From: Fluviicola sp.
Lineage (GTDB): Bacteria > Bacteroidota > Bacteroidia > Flavobacteriales_D > Crocinitomicaceae
Length of the DNA stretch: 64,000 nt
Direction: 5' to 3'
Assembly: GCF_029266855.1 (NCBI RefSeq)
Contig: NZ_JAQSWB010000005.1
Coordinates: 186,001-250,000, forward strand
Positions within the stretch are counted from its first letter, which is position 1. Each line of letters opens with the position of its first letter. The notes under the pieces are model-generated. The model was given only the letters and a program-made list of their open reading frames with translations. It ran no database searches and was not told the DNA's origin. Of the stretch, positions 34,485-44,159 are shown one piece after another. The position numbers and the translations under genes are program-made.

Positions 34485-35303
34485 CTAGCTGAATAAAATA
34501 CTGCTTCCGTATTTCCCGGCAACAGGATTAACAATCAGGGTAGGAATTTGTGCTTCATTTGTTAGAATGTACTGTTCGTGATTTGCAGTAATAACTCCCA
34601 ACATATTGTTTCGGTTCAAATTCATAATAGCGATCAAATCTGCGTCCAAAGAAACAGCGTGTTTTACAACCTCCTTATCGAATCCGCTGGTCGGAACAAC
34701 CTTTGTGGTTACATCAATTCCTCTTTCGTGGAAAAAACGCACGGCAAACTGGATATTCGCTTTTACCTGGTGACGTAAAAACTCATCCGATTCATCCGGA
34801 GTAATAACGTGAACACGGGACTTAAAGTAAGTAGCAATGTTTGCAACGTATGCTAATTTTTGTTTTGTTTCCTTATTCAGATCCAGGGGAACCACGATAT
34901 CATCATAACCCGTTTCTCTGATCGGTTTTTCCTGCACAACAATAAAAGGTACTGTTGAATGCGTAATTACTTTCAAAGCATGGCTTCCTGTAATGTGCTG
35001 CCACCCGGTTTGTCCATGGGTACCCATAAAAATAAGTTCGGCATGATTCTCAGATGCAAAATCACCGATATCATCAAAAATATTTCCAACGCGGATAAAA
35101 GGAGTAATCTTTATGTGTTCATTGTGTTGTTGAACAACAGCATTTAATTTTTCTTCAGCTTCGCCAACTGCTTTTTCTTTTGCTACAACATGTAATAGTA
35201 AGATTTCAGCACCAGTCCTTTTAGCGGTATTAATAGCATGATTCAGAGCATTTTCAGCAACAGGCGTAAAATCATGGGGAACAATAATGGTCTTTTTTTC
35301 CAT
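34485..35303 (-). CDS. Tandem-domain universal stress protein
   Basis: 272 residues, two UspA domains in series. The first ('TIIVPHDFTPVAENALNHAINTAKRTGAEILLLHVV') keeps the ATP-binding glycine pattern 'MGTHGQTGWQHITGSHALKVITHSTVPFIVV'. The second ('IVVPLDLNKETKQKLAYVANIATYFKSRVHVIT') lacks it. This split is common in Bacteroidota tandem Usp proteins. The role is general stress adaptation, partner unknown. The promoter is the minus-strand TACATTTG at 35335. Confidence 0.92.
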   Translation of the reverse strand: MEKKTIIVPHDFTPVAENALNHAINTAKRTGAEILLLHVVAKEKAVGEAEEKLNAVVQQHNEHIKITPFIRVGNIFDDIGDFASENHAELIFMGTHGQTGWQHITGSHALKVITHSTVPFIVVQEKPIRETGYDDIVVPLDLNKETKQKLAYVANIATYFKSRVHVITPDESDEFLRHQVKANIQFAVRFFHERGIDVTTKVVPTSGFDKEVVKHAVSLDADLIAIMNLNRNNMLGVITANHEQYILTNEAQIPTLIVNPVAGKYGSSILFS

Positions 35304-35334
35304 AAGGAGCTTTTCTGGGTTTTATATAGTAGTA

Positions 35335-35342
35335 CAAATGTA
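35335..35342 (-). promoter_or_regulatory. Promoter -7 box of the universal stress gene (TACATTTG)
   Basis: Exact TAnnTTTG match on the minus strand, 31 bases before the ATG at 35303. Confidence 0.6.
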
Positions 35343-35459
35343 ATCAAAGCATTATAAGCTGGAATCCATTTCACCATTCAATATTAAAAATAAGACGTTA
35401 ATAAAACAATAAGTCGTTGTTTTTTCTCACTTTTGTGGTTACTAAAAATTTTAGAAGAA

Positions 35460-36977
35460 ATGCCAATCATCGGGAAATTACTTAAAAAGACTACCGAGTT
35501 TTCGGCGCGGAGAAATGCGTTGAAGGGACTTGATTTTAAAGATCAGATTAAAGTTCTCTCAAAGATTTTGAAATTTGCTCAAGAAACAAAATTTGGCTAT
35601 CACTATGATTTTCAATCTATTTTGGATTCGGAAAACATGGTTGAAGAATTTCAAAACGCAATCCCAATCCGTGATTACGATCAGTTTTATCAAACATGGT
35701 TGCACCGTTGCCTCGATGATGAAGCAGATGTCATCTGGCCCGGAACGATTAAATATTTTGCCCTTTCCTCCGGAACAACCGGATCACCGAGCAAACGAAT
35801 TCCAGTGACAAAACAAATGATCCGCTCGTTTCAGCGAAATACGATCAAACAATTTACCTCAACGGCGGATTTTAATCTTTCAGATGGATTCTACCAAAAA
35901 TCACTAATTGCGGTAGGCGGTTCTTCCAAACCTGAAAAAAAAGGAAAGCATTATGAAGGAGACCTCTCGGGAATTCTCAAAAAACATACTTCAGTAGTAT
36001 TGCTTCCGCTCACCAAACCAGATGCAGAAACAGCAGCTATCAAGGACTGGAACGCAAAGTTGGACCGCATGGTGGAAAAAGCACCGGAATGGGACATTAG
36101 CACGATTGCGGGAATTCCAAGCTGGTGTATTATGCTGATGGAACGCATCATCGAGAAATACGATGTAGATTCCATTCACGATATCTGGCCGAATTTGGAA
36201 TTGTACTTATCCGGAGGGGTTTATGTAGAACCTTATCTCAAACGCTTTGAGAAAGTGTGTGGAAAAAAGGTACAGATTATGAACACTTACCTGGCCTCCG
36301 AAGGGTATTTCGCGTACCAGAAAAGAGCAGAAAGCAATGGAATGCAGCTGCTACTGAAATCCGGTATTTTCTTCGAATTCGTTCCGTTCAACCGCGATAA
36401 TTTTGATGAATACGGGAATTTGAAACCGGAAGCAAAGGCATTGACCGTTGATGAGGTTATTATCGGAGAAGATTATGCGCTTGTTATTTCAACCAATGCC
36501 GGATTGTGGCGTTACCTGGTTGGAGACCTGGTTCAGTTTGTGGATTTGGAGCGTCGTGAAATACGCATCACCGGTCGGATCAAACAATACCTGAGTTTGG
36601 TGGGTGAACATTTATCACTCGACAATATCAATATGGCCATCGTGAAAACCGCAGAAAAACTCAATGTTGAAATTCCGGAGTTCTGTTTATATGCAAATTC
36701 CCAGGAACAAAGACATTACTGGTGTTTCGGAACGGACAAACCAATTGACAATGAATTGGTAATGAAAACAGTTGACGGGTTCCTGTCTGAACTGAATGAC
36801 GATTATGCTTCTGCCCGTAAATACGACACGTTGAAAACACCGGCATCTTATCTAACGGATGTAAAGAATTTCTACAAGTTCATGGAAGAAAGAGGCAAGT
36901 TGGGATCTCAGAATAAATTTCCTCGTGTGATGAATGAGCATCAGGCCAAAGAGTGGAGATTATTCCTGGGAGTTTAG
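35460..36977 (+). CDS. GH3-family (auxin-responsive promoter type) acyl-adenylate enzyme
   Basis: 505 residues from the ATG at 35460 (MPIIGKLLKKTTEFSARRN); a longer TTG frame starts within a -7-like CACTTTTG at 35429-35436. It has the ANL adenylation fold of plant GH3 acyl-acid amido synthetases: the phosphate-binding loop LSSGTTGSPSKRIPVT near residue 102, 'MNTYLASEGYFAYQ', and 'LWRYLVGDLVQFVDLERREIRITGRIKQYLSLVGEHL'. In plants these conjugate amino acids to hormones; in Bacteroidota the substrate is unknown. It is a single gene with the convergent transporter downstream. Confidence 0.9.
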   Translation: MPIIGKLLKKTTEFSARRNALKGLDFKDQIKVLSKILKFAQETKFGYHYDFQSILDSENMVEEFQNAIPIRDYDQFYQTWLHRCLDDEADVIWPGTIKYFALSSGTTGSPSKRIPVTKQMIRSFQRNTIKQFTSTADFNLSDGFYQKSLIAVGGSSKPEKKGKHYEGDLSGILKKHTSVVLLPLTKPDAETAAIKDWNAKLDRMVEKAPEWDISTIAGIPSWCIMLMERIIEKYDVDSIHDIWPNLELYLSGGVYVEPYLKRFEKVCGKKVQIMNTYLASEGYFAYQKRAESNGMQLLLKSGIFFEFVPFNRDNFDEYGNLKPEAKALTVDEVIIGEDYALVISTNAGLWRYLVGDLVQFVDLERREIRITGRIKQYLSLVGEHLSLDNINMAIVKTAEKLNVEIPEFCLYANSQEQRHYWCFGTDKPIDNELVMKTVDGFLSELNDDYASARKYDTLKTPASYLTDVKNFYKFMEERGKLGSQNKFPRVMNEHQAKEWRLFLGV

Positions 36978-37047
36978 CCAGAAATCCACAACGCTGAAGC
37001 TCTTAACCTTCGCGTAACCGCTATGGTGGAGCAAGCCCTTCTGAGGA

Positions 37048-37953
37048 TTATGAATGAAGTTTTTTCAACGTGCGCTCGCGCTGTTTTGATTTGTAGATTG
37101 CGTTGGCAATAACTACCAAGATGATCATGGCTGACCCGGCATAGAAATTTCCATTCAGTAATTCATCCTCGTGCAGGATCGGAATCGCCAAAAGTATGGT
37201 GTAAACGGGCTCCAGGTTAATGCTTAAGGAAACAGTGAATGCGCCTAGTTTTTTCATCACCTCAATAGTAGCGATGAAAGCAAAGGAAGTACAGCAAATA
37301 CCAAGGAATAAAAGCCAGGCAAAATCGCTGCCCGTCATTTTGAACAGGTTTTCATCCAGTTTCCCATTATATAAAAGCATTCCCGAAAGAAACACCAGCC
37401 CGATTCCCATCTCATAAAGTGTAATGGCTGAAGAAGGAACTTCCTCTGCAAGTTTGGCATTGAAGACAGAAAAGAGTCCTGCACATAGAGCGGAGGTCAA
37501 GCCAAGTGCCAGAGCCAGGTATTGTTTTTCATCAAAATCCGAAGAAACAAAGTAGATACCAAAAATGACCAAAGCCCCGAATAAAAATTCGATCCAGGAA
37601 AATTTCTTTTTGAAAACGAGCGGTTCGATCCAGGTCACATGCAAAGTCGCAGTTGACAAACATAAAATTCCCAGGGAAGCAGTTGAAAGTTTTATTGCAC
37701 TGTAAAACGTGATCCAATGCAGGGCCACAATAATCCCGGTTCCAAAAACCTTCAGCATGGCCTTCCGGCTGTGAATGCGCATTGGCATTTTCAATAAGTA
37801 CAAGCCGATTAATAAAGAAATGAAGGCGATCAGAATACGGTGCCACACCAAATATTGGGCTTCAATGTGGATGAGTTTGCCTAAAATACCGGTAAATCCC
37901 CACATGAAAATAATGAGGTGCATCAAAATATAATACCGGAATTTTTGAAACAT
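37048..37953 (-). CDS. EamA/DMT-superfamily transporter
   Basis: 301 residues, about ten hydrophobic segments in two EamA halves, starting 'YYILMHLIIFMWGFTGILGKLIHIEAQYLVWHRILIAF'. The second half contains 'SINLEPVYTILLAIPILHEDELLNGNFYAGSAMIILVV', the usual conserved end of EamA domains. Drug/metabolite exporters of this family move small metabolites or amino acids; the substrate is unknown. The basic tail KSKQRERTLKKLHS is cytoplasmic by the positive-inside rule. Confidence 0.92.
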   Translation of the reverse strand: MFQKFRYYILMHLIIFMWGFTGILGKLIHIEAQYLVWHRILIAFISLLIGLYLLKMPMRIHSRKAMLKVFGTGIIVALHWITFYSAIKLSTASLGILCLSTATLHVTWIEPLVFKKKFSWIEFLFGALVIFGIYFVSSDFDEKQYLALALGLTSALCAGLFSVFNAKLAEEVPSSAITLYEMGIGLVFLSGMLLYNGKLDENLFKMTGSDFAWLLFLGICCTSFAFIATIEVMKKLGAFTVSLSINLEPVYTILLAIPILHEDELLNGNFYAGSAMIILVVIANAIYKSKQRERTLKKLHS

Positions 37954-38001
37954 AATGTAAAAGTAGCCGGATTTTGGATCTGAGCCTCGTTTCTTTGAGA
38001 C

Positions 38002-38044
38002 AAATCCCCGGGAATATTCATTTTAGCCGATATACCGGGGATTT
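38002..38044. repeat. Inverted repeat AAATCCCCGG / CCGGGGATTT
   Basis: Perfect 10-bp arms at 38002-38011 and 38035-38044, with a 23-base loop. It sits in the spacer between the transporter start and the lectin stop. A second, imperfect inverted repeat (AAGGGCAGAGGG ... CCCTCTTACCCTT, about 38059-38096) lies next to the lectin stop and may be its terminator. Confidence 0.6.
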
Positions 38045-38105
38045 ATAAATATAAGAAATTAAGGGCAGAGGGATGGAGAAAACCCTCTTACCCTTATGGT
38101 CCCCT

Positions 38106-38915
38106 TTACTCTACGATGAGTCTTCTTACTTCTGTACCTGCGTGCACCAGGTACGTTCCGGAAGAAAGGGTGGAAATATCGATAGTTGTAATTCCGGCAG
38201 CTGCATTACTGCTAAGAACCTGCTTCCCTGACGGATCGGTAATAAGGATGGAGTTCACCTTGCCCTGGAACGAAATGCTTATTTGTTCGGCTGCCGGGTT
38301 AGGCCAAACCGTGAATGAATCCATTGAATTTTGTGTTATACCGAGCGAAATCGGTGGATATTCGATAATGAAATAAAGCTCATCGGTAATGAATACATCG
38401 TTCCATTGTCCTGCTTGTCCGAGAGGCCAGTCTGTAAGTGCCATGGCTAATCCATCCTGGTTATTCCAGTTATCCGGCTCGTTCCCCCAATTCTCATAAC
38501 TTCCGTTTACAGCTGATCCGTTAGCGGTTCCGATCCAGAATGGAGAAGATTGAGAATCATTATTCCCATTCCAGACCCAGTTTCCTTCCGACCCGGAATC
38601 ATTGCTTCCCAACCATAAGTAAGATGCTCCTCCTCCGTCCCAGGCAACAGTGTTGGCCGGATCAATGAATGCAGTGGAAATTTCCTGGAATACAGCATTC
38701 TGTTCTTCCTGTGAGTTGATCTCGGCAAGTTTTCCTCCTCTTGATGCTGCACAAGTTGCGGCAGCTTGCCAGCTGCGGTTCTCTAGTATGATTTCGTAAT
38801 TGGAACCGTTGAATTCAAAGCTTCGGATAAGAAAGGGGTTGATATCGCATTGGGCGAAAGCAGGTTGAATAACGCAAAGTCCAACCGCCAGTAAAAAAGT
38901 ATGGAAAGTTTTCAT
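38106..38915 (-). CDS. Secreted C-type lectin-like protein with T9SS sorting domain
   Basis: 269 residues from the ATG at 38915, giving a signal peptide (MKTFHTFLLAVGLCVIQPAFAQ); the longer frame is not supported because a promoter box lies inside it at 38954. A C-type lectin domain covers about 25-180 ('SWQAAATCAASRGGKLAEINSQEEQNAVF', 'YLWLGSNDSGSEGNWVWNG', 'NWGNEPDNWNNQDGLAMALTDWPLGQAGQWNDV'). The 'EPD' and 'WND' motifs are those of carbohydrate- and calcium-binding members. The C-terminal 'FTVWPNPAAEQISISF...LIVE' is a type A T9SS domain. It is probably a surface-exposed adhesin or glycan-binding protein. Confidence 0.92.
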   Translation of the reverse strand: MKTFHTFLLAVGLCVIQPAFAQCDINPFLIRSFEFNGSNYEIILENRSWQAAATCAASRGGKLAEINSQEEQNAVFQEISTAFIDPANTVAWDGGGASYLWLGSNDSGSEGNWVWNGNNDSQSSPFWIGTANGSAVNGSYENWGNEPDNWNNQDGLAMALTDWPLGQAGQWNDVFITDELYFIIEYPPISLGITQNSMDSFTVWPNPAAEQISISFQGKVNSILITDPSGKQVLSSNAAAGITTIDISTLSSGTYLVHAGTEVRRLIVE

Positions 38916-38953
38916 GGTATAAAAATTTAATGCTGCCAACCATTTGGCAATTT

Positions 38954-38961
38954 CAAAGTTA
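38954..38961 (-). promoter_or_regulatory. Promoter -7 box of the lectin gene (TAACTTTG)
   Basis: Exact TAnnTTTG match on the minus strand, 38 bases before the ATG at 38915. It excludes the upstream in-frame start at 39035. Confidence 0.65.
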
Positions 38962-39078
38962 GAGCATGCCCTTTCCGGAAGAGTTATGAAAAAGAGGCGT
39001 TTACTTATTAATTTCCGTAATAGGTATAATTTCATCCGGATTGTGAATAATTGGAAAAGATCGTTTTTAATTATTCCG

Positions 39079-39086
39079 TACCTTTG
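39079..39086 (+). promoter_or_regulatory. fbp promoter -7 box (TACCTTTG)
   Basis: Exact TAnnTTTG match 17 bases before the fbp ATG, so the leader would be only about ten bases. Confidence 0.65.
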
Positions 39087-39103
39087 CTAATAAATTTTTA
39101 TCT

Positions 39104-40120
39104 ATGTCACATATCATTACGTTGAGCGATTTTATTATGGAGCGTCAAGCGGAATTCCCGGGTTCTTCAGGTGAGTTGTCGCGAATCTTAAATGATATTT
39201 CAATTGCATCAAAAATTGTGGCAAGAGATGTTCGCAGAGCAGGATTGGTAGATCATATCCTTGGAGCCCATGGAGACATGAATATCCAGGGTGAAGAACA
39301 ACAAAAGCTGGATGTTATTGCAGATACACAATTCATTAAAGTATTTGAATCCAGTGGCGAAATCTGCGGAATTGCTTCAGAGGAAAACGATGATTTTCTT
39401 GCCTTCACATCAGAGCGGGCTCAAAGCGGAAAATACATTGTATTGTTTGACCCGCTGGACGGTTCATCCAATATTGATTGCAATGTTTCCATAGGAACGA
39501 TTTTTTCTATCTATAAACGGGTTTCTCCAAAAGGGTCGTTCGCAACTCTGGAGGATATGCTGCAAAAAGGAACACAGCAAATTGCAGCAGGTTATGTGCT
39601 TTATGGCTCATCAACCATGCTGGTATACACAACAGGGCATGGAGTAAACGGGTTTACCTTGGATCCTTCCATTGGTGAGTTTTGTTTATCGCATCCGAAT
39701 ATGCGTATGCCGGAAACGGGCCGCATTTATGCGATGAACGAAGGAAACATCCACGAATGTGAACAAGGAGTAAAGGATTATATTTCATTTTGCCAGCAGG
39801 TTCAGGAAGACGGAAGACCTTACTCGGGGAGATACATTGGTTCCCTGGTTGCGGATTTTCATAGAAACCTGATCAAAGGAGGAATTTATATTTATCCTGT
39901 TACAAACCAAAGTCCGAAAGGTAAATTGCGATTATTGTATGAATGTAATCCATTGGCGTTTGTTGCAGAGCAGGCTGGTGGAATGGCAACCAACGGAACA
40001 GATCGTATTTTGGACCTCGAACCACATCAATTGCATGAGCGCTGCGGATTCTTCACAGGTTCGAAACAAATGATGGAAAAAGCAATTGAGTGTCTGGAAA
40101 AAGCAAGAGCGAAGGCTTAA
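39104..40120 (+). CDS. fbp: Fructose-1,6-bisphosphatase, class I
   Basis: 338 residues, the usual length. The enzyme hydrolyses fructose 1,6-bisphosphate in gluconeogenesis. The metal and active-site motifs are clear: '[12 protein letters not shown]' (E-E metal ligands), '[25 protein letters not shown]' (DPLDGSSN) and '[24 protein letters not shown]'. The last stretch is the usual family signature, followed by '[20 protein letters not shown]'. Its stop codon abuts the ATG of the next gene (TAAATG), so that small membrane protein is co-transcribed. Confidence 0.97.
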   Translation: MSHIITLSDFIMERQAEFPGSSGELSRILNDISIASKIVARDVRRAGLVDHILGAHGDMNIQGEEQQKLDVIADTQFIKVFESSGEICGIASEENDDFLAFTSERAQSGKYIVLFDPLDGSSNIDCNVSIGTIFSIYKRVSPKGSFATLEDMLQKGTQQIAAGYVLYGSSTMLVYTTGHGVNGFTLDPSIGEFCLSHPNMRMPETGRIYAMNEGNIHECEQGVKDYISFCQQVQEDGRPYSGRYIGSLVADFHRNLIKGGIYIYPVTNQSPKGKLRLLYECNPLAFVAEQAGGMATNGTDRILDLEPHQLHERCGFFTGSKQMMEKAIECLEKARAKA

Positions 40121-40471
40121 ATGTTTTTAGATTTCCGGAAAATAGAAAATCTACACATTTTATTATGGCTTCTCAAAGATATCTGTTGGGCAGCTGATCT
40201 GAAATGGCTGGGGACGTTTATGATCATTCCGACTATTTCCGTTGCGTTATGGTTGACTTGGAAAATGAGAAAATCCTATTCGGAACTGATGCACAATCTG
40301 GCAGTAATTGCCTGGATCCTAGCTAACTCCACCTGGATGATCGGTGAATTTTTCTTTGATGATGGAATCCGCCCACTCGCCCTTGTTTTCTTTGGAAGCG
40401 GATTGATCATCCTGTTCGTATTTTATGGGCAACAGCTTGTTTCGAAATTTCTTTCCAAAGGAAAACATTGA
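40121..40471 (+). CDS. Small three-helix membrane protein
   Basis: 116 residues. Three hydrophobic stretches (about 28-46, 56-75 and 84-103): 'WLGTFMIIPTISVALWLTW', 'LMHNLAVIAWILANSTWMIGEF', 'ALVFFGSGLIILFVFYG'. Not recognised. It begins directly after the fbp stop codon, so it is translated from the same message. The gene pair is the only hint to function. Confidence 0.75.
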   Translation: MFLDFRKIENLHILLWLLKDICWAADLKWLGTFMIIPTISVALWLTWKMRKSYSELMHNLAVIAWILANSTWMIGEFFFDDGIRPLALVFFGSGLIILFVFYGQQLVSKFLSKGKH

Positions 40472-40566
40472 TCCATTGGTACGCAAAAGAGCGGAAGATT
40501 GATTACGGAGACTTTAGATTCCAACAGTAGCATTCTTTTTATAACACAACTAAGTTCTTTTTAAAC

Positions 40567-40574
40567 TAAGTTTG
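40567..40574 (+). promoter_or_regulatory. Promoter -7 box of the BNR/PKD T9SS gene (TAAGTTTG)
   Basis: Exact TAnnTTTG match 22 bases before the ATG at 40597. Confidence 0.65.
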
Positions 40575-40596
40575 AGTTTCTTCTTATTCCAAAACC

Positions 40597-43500
40597 ATGA
40601 AAAAACTGTTATTAGCAGCGGGCTTATTGTGTTGTAGTAGTTATTACAACCAGGCTCAGGAAAACCAACAAGCTTACAAAGTACAATCAAACGATCCGGA
40701 ATGGGTGGTGAAAATGTACGCTCCCAATCCCAATTTGTTTGAATTGCGGACATTGTTTCACGCCTATTACCAAACACATGATTTTGTAAAAAACCGGCAC
40801 ACGCAGTACTTCAAACGCCTGATGAAAGAAAACTGGAGCTATGTCAATAACGAAGGATATATTGATCGCTCAATTGATTCCGAAGCGAATGAACAGGCAT
40901 ATTTGCAGGCAAAAGCAAACCTGGAAGCTCAAAAGTCGTCCAACTCGGCGTGGAGTGAAATGGGCCCTTGGGATTACGATCATGAACAGGCAATGCAATT
41001 CCAGGTTCAGTCTCCGGGATCAGCTCATGTTTATACAGTTGAACAAGATCCAACCAATGACCAGGTGCTTTTCGCAGGTACAGCAACTGCAGGTATTTGG
41101 AAAACCATCGATAAAGGTCACAATTGGACCTTAGCCTCTAAAAATTTATTAGTTAATGCAGTGTATTCGATAGCAATCGATCCTACTAATCCCAACCGCA
41201 TTTTATTCGGTGAAGAAAACGGTAAAATCTGGCGTTCGGAAGATGCCGGAACTACCTGGAATTTAACAGGTGATGCTACGTTTCAGGGAGTGAATCGTTT
41301 TGTTCGGGATTTAAAATACATAGGTGTAAACACTCTTTTGGCAGCGACCAATACAGGTTTATACCGCAGTACAGACAATGGAGCTTCCTGGGCAATTGTA
41401 CATGCAGGTGAGCATATGGAAATAGAAATTAATCCGGCGGATCTTCAAATTATTTATACTGTTTCCTTGTCCGGAAATGCAACACAATTTTATAAATCGT
41501 TAGACAATGGACTGACCTGGACGCAAAAAACTGCCGGTTGGCCTTTACCTCCAACTGGTGATGCACAGGAACGTACCGAAATTGGCGTTTCTGCCGCGGA
41601 TCCGAATGTGGTATATGTATGGGCTGCCGGAGAGGTTGGACCTGACGGAGGTTTATACGGCGTTTACAAAAGTACGGATGCCGGTGAATCGTTCAGTTTT
41701 AGCTGTTGTGGAACCGGGCCTGGAGGCGCAAGTATCCAGGACCCTAATATGCTGGGTTATGCGGAAGAAGGTGACGAAGAAGGCGGTCAATATTATTACG
41801 ATTTATGCATGGGGGTTTCTCCAACCAATGCCGACCGTGTTTTTGGTGCGGGGATCAATGTGTGGCGTTCTGAAAACGGTGGCGTTGATTGGGAACAAAA
41901 CGCACACTGGGTTACATGGGTTGGACAGCATACCGCTTACCGTTATAACCATGCTGACGTGCACGATATAAAATTTTTCCAGCATGCAGGCGGAGTAGAT
42001 ATGTGGGTTTGCTCAGATGGCGGCTTGTATTATTCTTCCGATCAGGGAGACACCTTGGTGCCGCGAATGCACGGGATCCAGGGAACAGATTTCTGGGGTT
42101 TCCAGGCCGGATTTAAAGGTGGTGATATCATGGTGGGCGGAACATACCACAATGGAACATTACTCAAGTATAATGATATTTATCACGGTGGATTAACCAC
42201 ACCGACATCAGGCGGATGGTTAGCAGAACTTGGTGGAGATAACTTCAGGGGATTCGTAAATTTTGGCGACAATAACATTGGTTACAACGATAACGGATCA
42301 TTCAATTTTTCGTCGGATCGCGAAACGCGTATTTCAGGAAGAAGTTTTGATGATTCGAAAAACTGCAACACTTCTTATATTGATGGCGAATATGGTAATT
42401 ATGCGTTTTTGCCTTCCAATTATAACTCATTTTATTCTCCTGTGGAAACAAAACTGTATTTCACTGAAAACGGAGGACTTTCTTTTGATGAAGTTTACGA
42501 TTTTGGCGGTGTAAGTGTGATCCAGGTGAAAGTAGCCTGGTCGAATCCGAATATCCTGTACGTTACACATAAGACTACCGGGTCCGCTACCAAAATTAAA
42601 AAATCAACTGATAAGGGCTTGACATGGACAGATATTACACCAACAGGGGCTCAGACGGGAAATAATCAAAACCGTTCGAAATATATTGAAGTGGACGATC
42701 AGGATCCGAATAAACTTTGGTGTATTCTAATGGGTTCTCAAAACGGAAACAAGGTATTCCAATCCATCGATGGCGGTGCAAGCTGGACGAATTTAACTAC
42801 AAGTACGATTGCAGGTGAACGCGTTGTGTCCATAGTACATGCTTACGGAACCAATGATGGGATTTACATCGGAACCAAACGGGCAGTTTTTTATAAAAAC
42901 GCAGCAATGGCTGATTGGGCTCTGTTTAACAACAACCTGCCTGCGAGTGTTTCCTGTGCATTTTTAGAGCCGTTTTACGGTGAAGGAAAAATTCGTACTG
43001 CTTCTCAGCGCGGGGTTTATGAATGTGATCTTTACGAAGATGCACCGCCGGTTGCAATGGCTGCAGCAGATATTCAAACCATTAATTTGGTTGCGGATTG
43101 TGATGGAGATTCCATTCACTTTGTCGATCACTCCACAGTAAGAATGGCTTCTGCTACCTGGGAATGGACCTTTGAGGGAGGAACACCGGCAACTTCAACA
43201 GTGATGAACCCGGTTGTTGCATACAATCAAACGGGGATGTTTGATGTAACGTTGATCGTAACGGATGCTTTTGGAACGGACACCGTTGTTCTGGCTGATT
43301 TCATTACCGTAAATACTCAAACGGCTAACCCACATATTACAGAAGGATTTGAAGGAGCTTTTCCTCCGGAAAACTGGAAATTAATTGTGGAAGGCGGGAC
43401 ATCATGGGAACAGGACTGGCCGGAAGACAATCCGAATAATAAAGTAGCGTCGTTTCCGAATTATTGGGAGGATGCTACGGGTGAAATTCATTTATTGGCG

Positions 43501-44103
43501 CTTCCTGCCCTGGATTTCAGCGGAGCAATCCAGCCAAGTATTTCGTTCGATTATACTTATCACAACAACGGAAACTATACAGACTCATTAGCACTTGTAT
43601 ATACTTTAAACGGACAAACCTGGCTTCCTGCCTGGAAAAGAGGAGGTTCTCAGTTGACTGTACCCGGTAATGACGTTTGGTTCTGGTATGATGCAACTCC
43701 AACTGTTGTTTGGGAAGAAGTGATAGTTGATTTGAGCTTTTTGGCCGGTGAGTCCTGTGTGCAGTTAGCTTTCCAAAACATAGGAACAGGTGGAAATCAC
43801 ATTTGGCTGGACAATGTGAATTTAGACGGAGAGTTTGCGTCAGTGGATGCGATTGATTCAGAGTGGGGGGTAAATGTTTATCCGAATCCATCAAGCGGGA
43901 CAATTATCGTTAGCTGGAATAAAATGGTAGCCCCTGAAAAAATAGAATTGCTCAATACGATGGGTCAGTTGATTAATACATTTGAAAACCAACCAGGGAA
44001 TAACCAAATGATATTGAATCTGAACAATGCATCAAATGGAGTTTATTTGCTTAAAATAATGAAAGGCGACCAAACAAAACTGGTTCGTATAACAAAACAA
44101 TAA
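40597..44103 (+). CDS. Large secreted protein with sortilin/BNR-type propeller, PKD and T9SS domains
   Basis: 1168 residues. Signal peptide MKKLLLAAGLLCCSSYYNQA. A long beta-propeller region (about 120-800) is built from BNR/VPS10-like repeats with the Asp-box word 'S.DGG.TW' ('STDNGASWAIVH', 'SLDNGLTWTQKT', 'SIDGGASWTNLT', 'STDKGLTWTDIT'). A PKD domain follows (about 830-910, 'ATWEWTFEGGTPATS...YNQTGMFDVTLIVTDAFG'), then a jelly-roll-like segment. A type A T9SS tail ('VNVYPNPSSGTIIVSWN...LVRITKQ') ends it. It is probably a cell-surface hydrolase or adhesin; no sialidase catalytic set was confirmed. Confidence 0.93.
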   Translation: MKKLLLAAGLLCCSSYYNQAQENQQAYKVQSNDPEWVVKMYAPNPNLFELRTLFHAYYQTHDFVKNRHTQYFKRLMKENWSYVNNEGYIDRSIDSEANEQAYLQAKANLEAQKSSNSAWSEMGPWDYDHEQAMQFQVQSPGSAHVYTVEQDPTNDQVLFAGTATAGIWKTIDKGHNWTLASKNLLVNAVYSIAIDPTNPNRILFGEENGKIWRSEDAGTTWNLTGDATFQGVNRFVRDLKYIGVNTLLAATNTGLYRSTDNGASWAIVHAGEHMEIEINPADLQIIYTVSLSGNATQFYKSLDNGLTWTQKTAGWPLPPTGDAQERTEIGVSAADPNVVYVWAAGEVGPDGGLYGVYKSTDAGESFSFSCCGTGPGGASIQDPNMLGYAEEGDEEGGQYYYDLCMGVSPTNADRVFGAGINVWRSENGGVDWEQNAHWVTWVGQHTAYRYNHADVHDIKFFQHAGGVDMWVCSDGGLYYSSDQGDTLVPRMHGIQGTDFWGFQAGFKGGDIMVGGTYHNGTLLKYNDIYHGGLTTPTSGGWLAELGGDNFRGFVNFGDNNIGYNDNGSFNFSSDRETRISGRSFDDSKNCNTSYIDGEYGNYAFLPSNYNSFYSPVETKLYFTENGGLSFDEVYDFGGVSVIQVKVAWSNPNILYVTHKTTGSATKIKKSTDKGLTWTDITPTGAQTGNNQNRSKYIEVDDQDPNKLWCILMGSQNGNKVFQSIDGGASWTNLTTSTIAGERVVSIVHAYGTNDGIYIGTKRAVFYKNAAMADWALFNNNLPASVSCAFLEPFYGEGKIRTASQRGVYECDLYEDAPPVAMAAADIQTINLVADCDGDSIHFVDHSTVRMASATWEWTFEGGTPATSTVMNPVVAYNQTGMFDVTLIVTDAFGTDTVVLADFITVNTQTANPHITEGFEGAFPPENWKLIVEGGTSWEQDWPEDNPNNKVASFPNYWEDATGEIHLLALPALDFSGAIQPSISFDYTYHNNGNYTDSLALVYTLNGQTWLPAWKRGGSQLTVPGNDVWFWYDATPTVVWEEVIVDLSFLAGESCVQLAFQNIGTGGNHIWLDNVNLDGEFASVDAIDSEWGVNVYPNPSSGTIIVSWNKMVAPEKIELLNTMGQLINTFENQPGNNQMILNLNNASNGVYLLKIMKGDQTKLVRITKQ

Positions 44104-44123
44104 TTAACATCAGTTGAAATTAA

Positions 44124-44157
44124 TCTCCCGGTCTGTCGAATTAGAACGATCGGGAGA
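44124..44157. terminator. Convergent terminator hairpin
   Basis: Arms TCTCCCGGTC and GATCGGGAGA (one G-T wobble) with a 14-base loop, between the convergent 40.6-kb gene and the anti-sigma gene. The T-run is short (AATTTATTT). Confidence 0.65.
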
Positions 44158-44159
44158 AT

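Noticed and set aside
42263-42514. Alternative frames within the 1168-residue T9SS gene
   Set aside because: Shadows of the real gene.
40597-44103. Sialidase assignment from the Asp-box repeats
   Set aside because: Asp boxes are shared by many BNR/VPS10 proteins, and no sialidase active-site set was found.
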